Positions 63,823 through 64,000 of a DNA stretch of 64,000 nt are shown piece by piece. The DNA lies in contig NZ_CP152017.1 of the NCBI RefSeq assembly GCF_038618305.1, positions 2,333,501-2,397,500 on the forward strand. Reading direction: 5' to 3'. The position numbers and the translations under genes are program-made. The stretch is from Sporosarcina sp. FSL K6-2383. GTDB lineage: Bacteria; Bacillota; Bacilli; Bacillales_A; Planococcaceae. Below the pieces are notes generated by a model. The model saw only the letters and a program-made list of their open reading frames with translations, was not told where the DNA came from and did not search any database. The first letter of the stretch is position 1. Each line of letters opens with the position of its first letter.

Positions 63823-64000
63823 TTAATTTTCTAATTCAGAATCATAAAATTCTCCAAATAACTCTTCATCAGCTGGTCGATCCTCAGCAATTTGACGTGA
63901 AACCCAAGTCGTATTCATATAATGTTTAAGATTTACGTTCTCAGACACGATATTTCCACCCCATGTACCGCAACCTAGACTAGATGTCATTGGCATTCCA
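63823..64000 (-). CDS. Acylating aldehyde dehydrogenase, C-terminal part (runs off window)
   Basis: 59 codons in one open frame from the window edge to TAA. The visible end includes SLGCGTWGGNIVSENVNLKH and YMNTTWVSRQIAED, then an acidic tail (DEELFGEFYDSELEN). The GTWGGNxVSENV pattern is the C-terminal signature of CoA-acylating aldehyde dehydrogenases (AdhE N-domain, EutE/SauS relatives), which convert an aldehyde and CoA to acyl-CoA with NAD+. The substrate cannot be told from this part. Its neighbours, a ThDP enzyme and a zinc alcohol dehydrogenase, could make or remove the aldehyde. Confidence 0.7.
   Translation of the reverse strand, partial: GMPMTSSLGCGTWGGNIVSENVNLKHYMNTTWVSRQIAEDRPADEELFGEFYDSELEN

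Noticed and set aside
1..64000. CRISPR arrays, tRNA, rRNA, prophage or toxin-antitoxin genes
   Set aside because: No repeat-spacer pattern, clover-leaf sequence, rRNA motif or phage gene set was recognised on either strand.

Overview
The window looks like chromosome of a low-to-mid G+C, endospore-forming Firmicute of the Bacillales, most likely Planococcaceae (Sporosarcina-like). The basis is gene order and content: the rnz-dinB block, bkdR-ptb-bcd-buk-lpdV-bkd, spo0A-spoIVB-recN-argR-tlyA-dxs-ispA-xseB-xseA-folD-nusB-asp23-accC-accB-spoIIIA, AGGAGG-type ribosome binding sites and many intrinsic terminators. Most genes lie on the minus strand. The genus is inference. No rRNA, tRNA or CRISPR array was seen.

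Layout. 1-8.1 kb: a lipoprotein running off the left edge, a YbaK-type deacylase, a 21-bp tandem repeat, rnz, dinB, a CheW-like protein, a PepT-like peptidase, an acyl-CoA carboxyltransferase, methylmalonyl-CoA epimerase, the 32-residue Prli42 gene, brxB and a small membrane protein. 8.1-13 kb: meaB-mutB-mutA (methylmalonyl-CoA mutase). 13.1-23.9 kb: a GNAT acetyltransferase and the branched-chain keto-acid operon with its regulator BkdR. 23.9-43.2 kb: the conserved core listed above, ending at spoIIIAC. 43.3-46.5 kb: an IS3-family element with an IS1182-family element nested inside it. 46.6-48.3 kb: a chemoreceptor gene whose terminator was split by the IS3 insertion. 48.9-60.6 kb: an accessory catabolic region (VOC protein, PanE-like reductase, MaoC hydratase, CoA-transferase, LysR, IclR, type II dehydroquinase paralogue, aldo/keto reductase, HMG-CoA-lyase-like enzyme, LacI regulator, membrane transporter). 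60.6-64 kb: a ThDP enzyme, a zinc alcohol dehydrogenase and the 3' end of an acylating aldehyde dehydrogenase.

How the parts connect. The bkd operon makes branched acyl-CoAs from Val, Leu and Ile. Propionyl-CoA from odd-chain or Ile/Val breakdown can pass through carboxyltransferase, epimerase and mutase to succinyl-CoA, so two neighbouring blocks form one catabolic route. The accessory region adds CoA-activation, hydration and C-C cleavage enzymes under three one-component regulators of different families, which suggests use of specific organic acids.

Main points of interest. (1) BkdR has an AAA+ domain without the sigma54-contacting GAFTGA loop and without the usual arginine fingers, and its target operon starts 27 bp downstream with no -12/-24 promoter. 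(2) The spoIIIA operon starts at spoIIIAC, with spoIIIAA and spoIIIAB absent and a chemoreceptor gene in their place; SpoIIIAF and SpoIIIAE are strongly shortened. (3) The nested IS elements can be resolved to the base, and their flanks show that they did not cause the loss of spoIIIAA-AB. (4) A 21-bp TTATGACCGTC repeat array forms the end of rnz. (5) A 12-bp palindrome is shared between the LacI-type gene and the dehydrogenase operon.
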